The position numbers and the translations under genes were made by a program. This document shows positions 4,251 through 5,002 of a stretch of DNA of 5,002 nucleotides, in pieces. The DNA comes from Erwinia sp. (lineage in GTDB: Bacteria > Pseudomonadota > Gammaproteobacteria > Enterobacterales > Enterobacteriaceae), in NCBI GenBank assembly GCA_003512805.1, contig DOOK01000237.1, positions 1,125-6,126 on the forward strand, read 5' to 3'. Below the pieces are notes generated by a model that had not been told where the DNA came from, did no database searches, and saw only the letters and a list, made by a program, of their open reading frames with translations. Position 1 is the stretch's first letter; the number at the start of each line of letters is the position of its first letter.

Positions 4251-5002
4251 TTACGCCTCCAGCGCCAGCAGTTCCTGAATAGTTTGCGCGCGACGGATCT
4301 GGCGCGGCTGGCCGTTTTCAAACAGGACTTCCGGCAGCAGCGGGCGGCTGTTGTAGGTAGAGGACATCGACGCGCCGTAAGCGCCAGTATCATGAAAGAC
4401 CAGATAATCGCCCGGCCTGACCACTGGCAGCGCGCAGGTATCGACTTTACCGCCTTCCAGCTGGGTGAAAACGTCGCCAGATTCGCACAGCGGGCCTGCG
4501 ACCACGGTGTCGAGAGTCTGGCTCTCTTCCAGGTCACGTTCGTCACCGGCGATGGCCGAGATATGATGGTAGCTGCCATACATCGCGGGACGCATCAGAT
4601 CGTTAAAACCGGCATCTACCAGCACAAAATGTCGGCTCCCCATTTGTTTAACGGCGCGCACCTGCGCGACCAGCACGCCGGATTCTGCGACCAGAAAACG
4701 TCCTGGTTCAATTTCCAGCTTTACCGCATGACCCAGGTGCTCTGCCACACGCTGGCGCGCCGCATCCCACAGGCCAAAGTAATGCGCGGTATCAATCGCC
4801 TCCTCACCGAAACGGTACGGAATGGAAAGCCCACCGCCTGCTGATATCGCTTCTATATCCTGTCCGAAGTCGATCACCAGCCGGACCATTGCCTCACAAA
4901 CCTGCTCCAGATGACCGTAATCCACACCCGAACCAATATGCATATGAATGCCAACCAGCTGAAGCTGATGTTGCTGAATGGCCGCCAGCGCCAGCGACAA
5001 AT
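4251..5002 (-). CDS. lysA: Diaminopimelate decarboxylase, C-terminal part (cut by window edge)
   Basis: The last 249 codons of lysA are present on the minus strand, ending in TAA at 4253-4251; the E. coli enzyme has 420 residues, so about 170 are missing beyond the window. The enzyme is cytoplasmic, uses pyridoxal 5'-phosphate, and decarboxylates meso-2,6-diaminopimelate to L-lysine, the final step of lysine synthesis. Visible signatures are LVGIHMHIGSGVD, the glycine loop SAGGGLSIPY that holds the PLP phosphate, KLEIEPGRFLV, VLVDAGFNDLMRPAMYGSYH, the active-site CESGDVF whose Cys is supplied by the partner subunit, and DTGAYGASMSSTYNSRP near the end. The PLP-binding lysine lies outside the window. 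In E. coli lysA is activated by the divergent LysR, which would lie to the right. The frame continues past 5000, where a TTG is simply an internal Leu codon. Confidence 0.97.
   Translation of the reverse strand, partial: LSLALAAIQQHQLQLVGIHMHIGSGVDYGHLEQVCEAMVRLVIDFGQDIEAISAGGGLSIPYRFGEEAIDTAHYFGLWDAARQRVAEHLGHAVKLEIEPGRFLVAESGVLVAQVRAVKQMGSRHFVLVDAGFNDLMRPAMYGSYHHISAIAGDERDLEESQTLDTVVAGPLCESGDVFTQLEGGKVDTCALPVVRPGDYLVFHDTGAYGASMSSTYNSRPLLPEVLFENGQPRQIRRAQTIQELLALEA

Noticed and set aside
4251..5000. TTG at 5000 as the start of a complete short decarboxylase
   Set aside because: It is an internal Leu codon of lysA. The PLP-lysine half of the enzyme lies beyond the window and the frame stays open to the edge.

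Overview
The window looks like chromosomal DNA of an enterobacterium (order Enterobacterales). GalR and the C-terminal half of LysA are close to their E. coli versions, they converge as galR and lysA do in E. coli, and an OmrA/OmrB-type small RNA lies on the galR side, as in E. coli. The neighbourhood is not that of E. coli, however. The gene beyond the sRNA is a FtsI-type penicillin-binding protein instead of aas, and a complete molybdopterin S/N-oxide reductase gene sits between the sRNA and galR. An Erwinia/Pantoea-like or similar enterobacterial lineage is a reasonable guess, but the genus cannot be fixed from this sequence.

Layout from left to right. (1) 1-205, minus strand: the first 68 codons of a FtsI-like class B penicillin-binding protein, cut by the window edge. 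(2) 206-340: short intergenic stretch with a weak candidate promoter for that gene. (3) 341-414, minus strand: a single Omr small RNA with its own intrinsic terminator, plus a -10 element and an OmpR-box-like site just upstream (421-486). (4) 487-709: no convincing gene; it holds possible terminator structures for the reductase transcript. (5) 710-2977, minus strand: a cytoplasmic BisC/TorZ-like molybdenum oxidoreductase of 755 residues. (6) 2978-3245: divergent intergenic region with a perfect 12-bp palindrome of GalR-operator type just before the galR Shine-Dalgarno. (7) 3246-4247, plus strand: galR. (8) 4251-5002, minus strand: the C-terminal 249 residues of lysA, ending 3 bp from the galR stop.

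The genes do not form one pathway. They are a galactose-regulon repressor, the last enzyme of lysine biosynthesis, an envelope-stress sRNA expected to answer to EnvZ-OmpR, a sulfoxide/N-oxide reductase likely used for repair or respiration-like reduction, and a septal peptidoglycan transpeptidase paralogue. The most notable points are the Omr sRNA, present once here rather than in tandem, and the insertion of the reductase gene between it and galR. I found no mobile element, CRISPR array, tRNA or rRNA, and no sign of a wholly new system.
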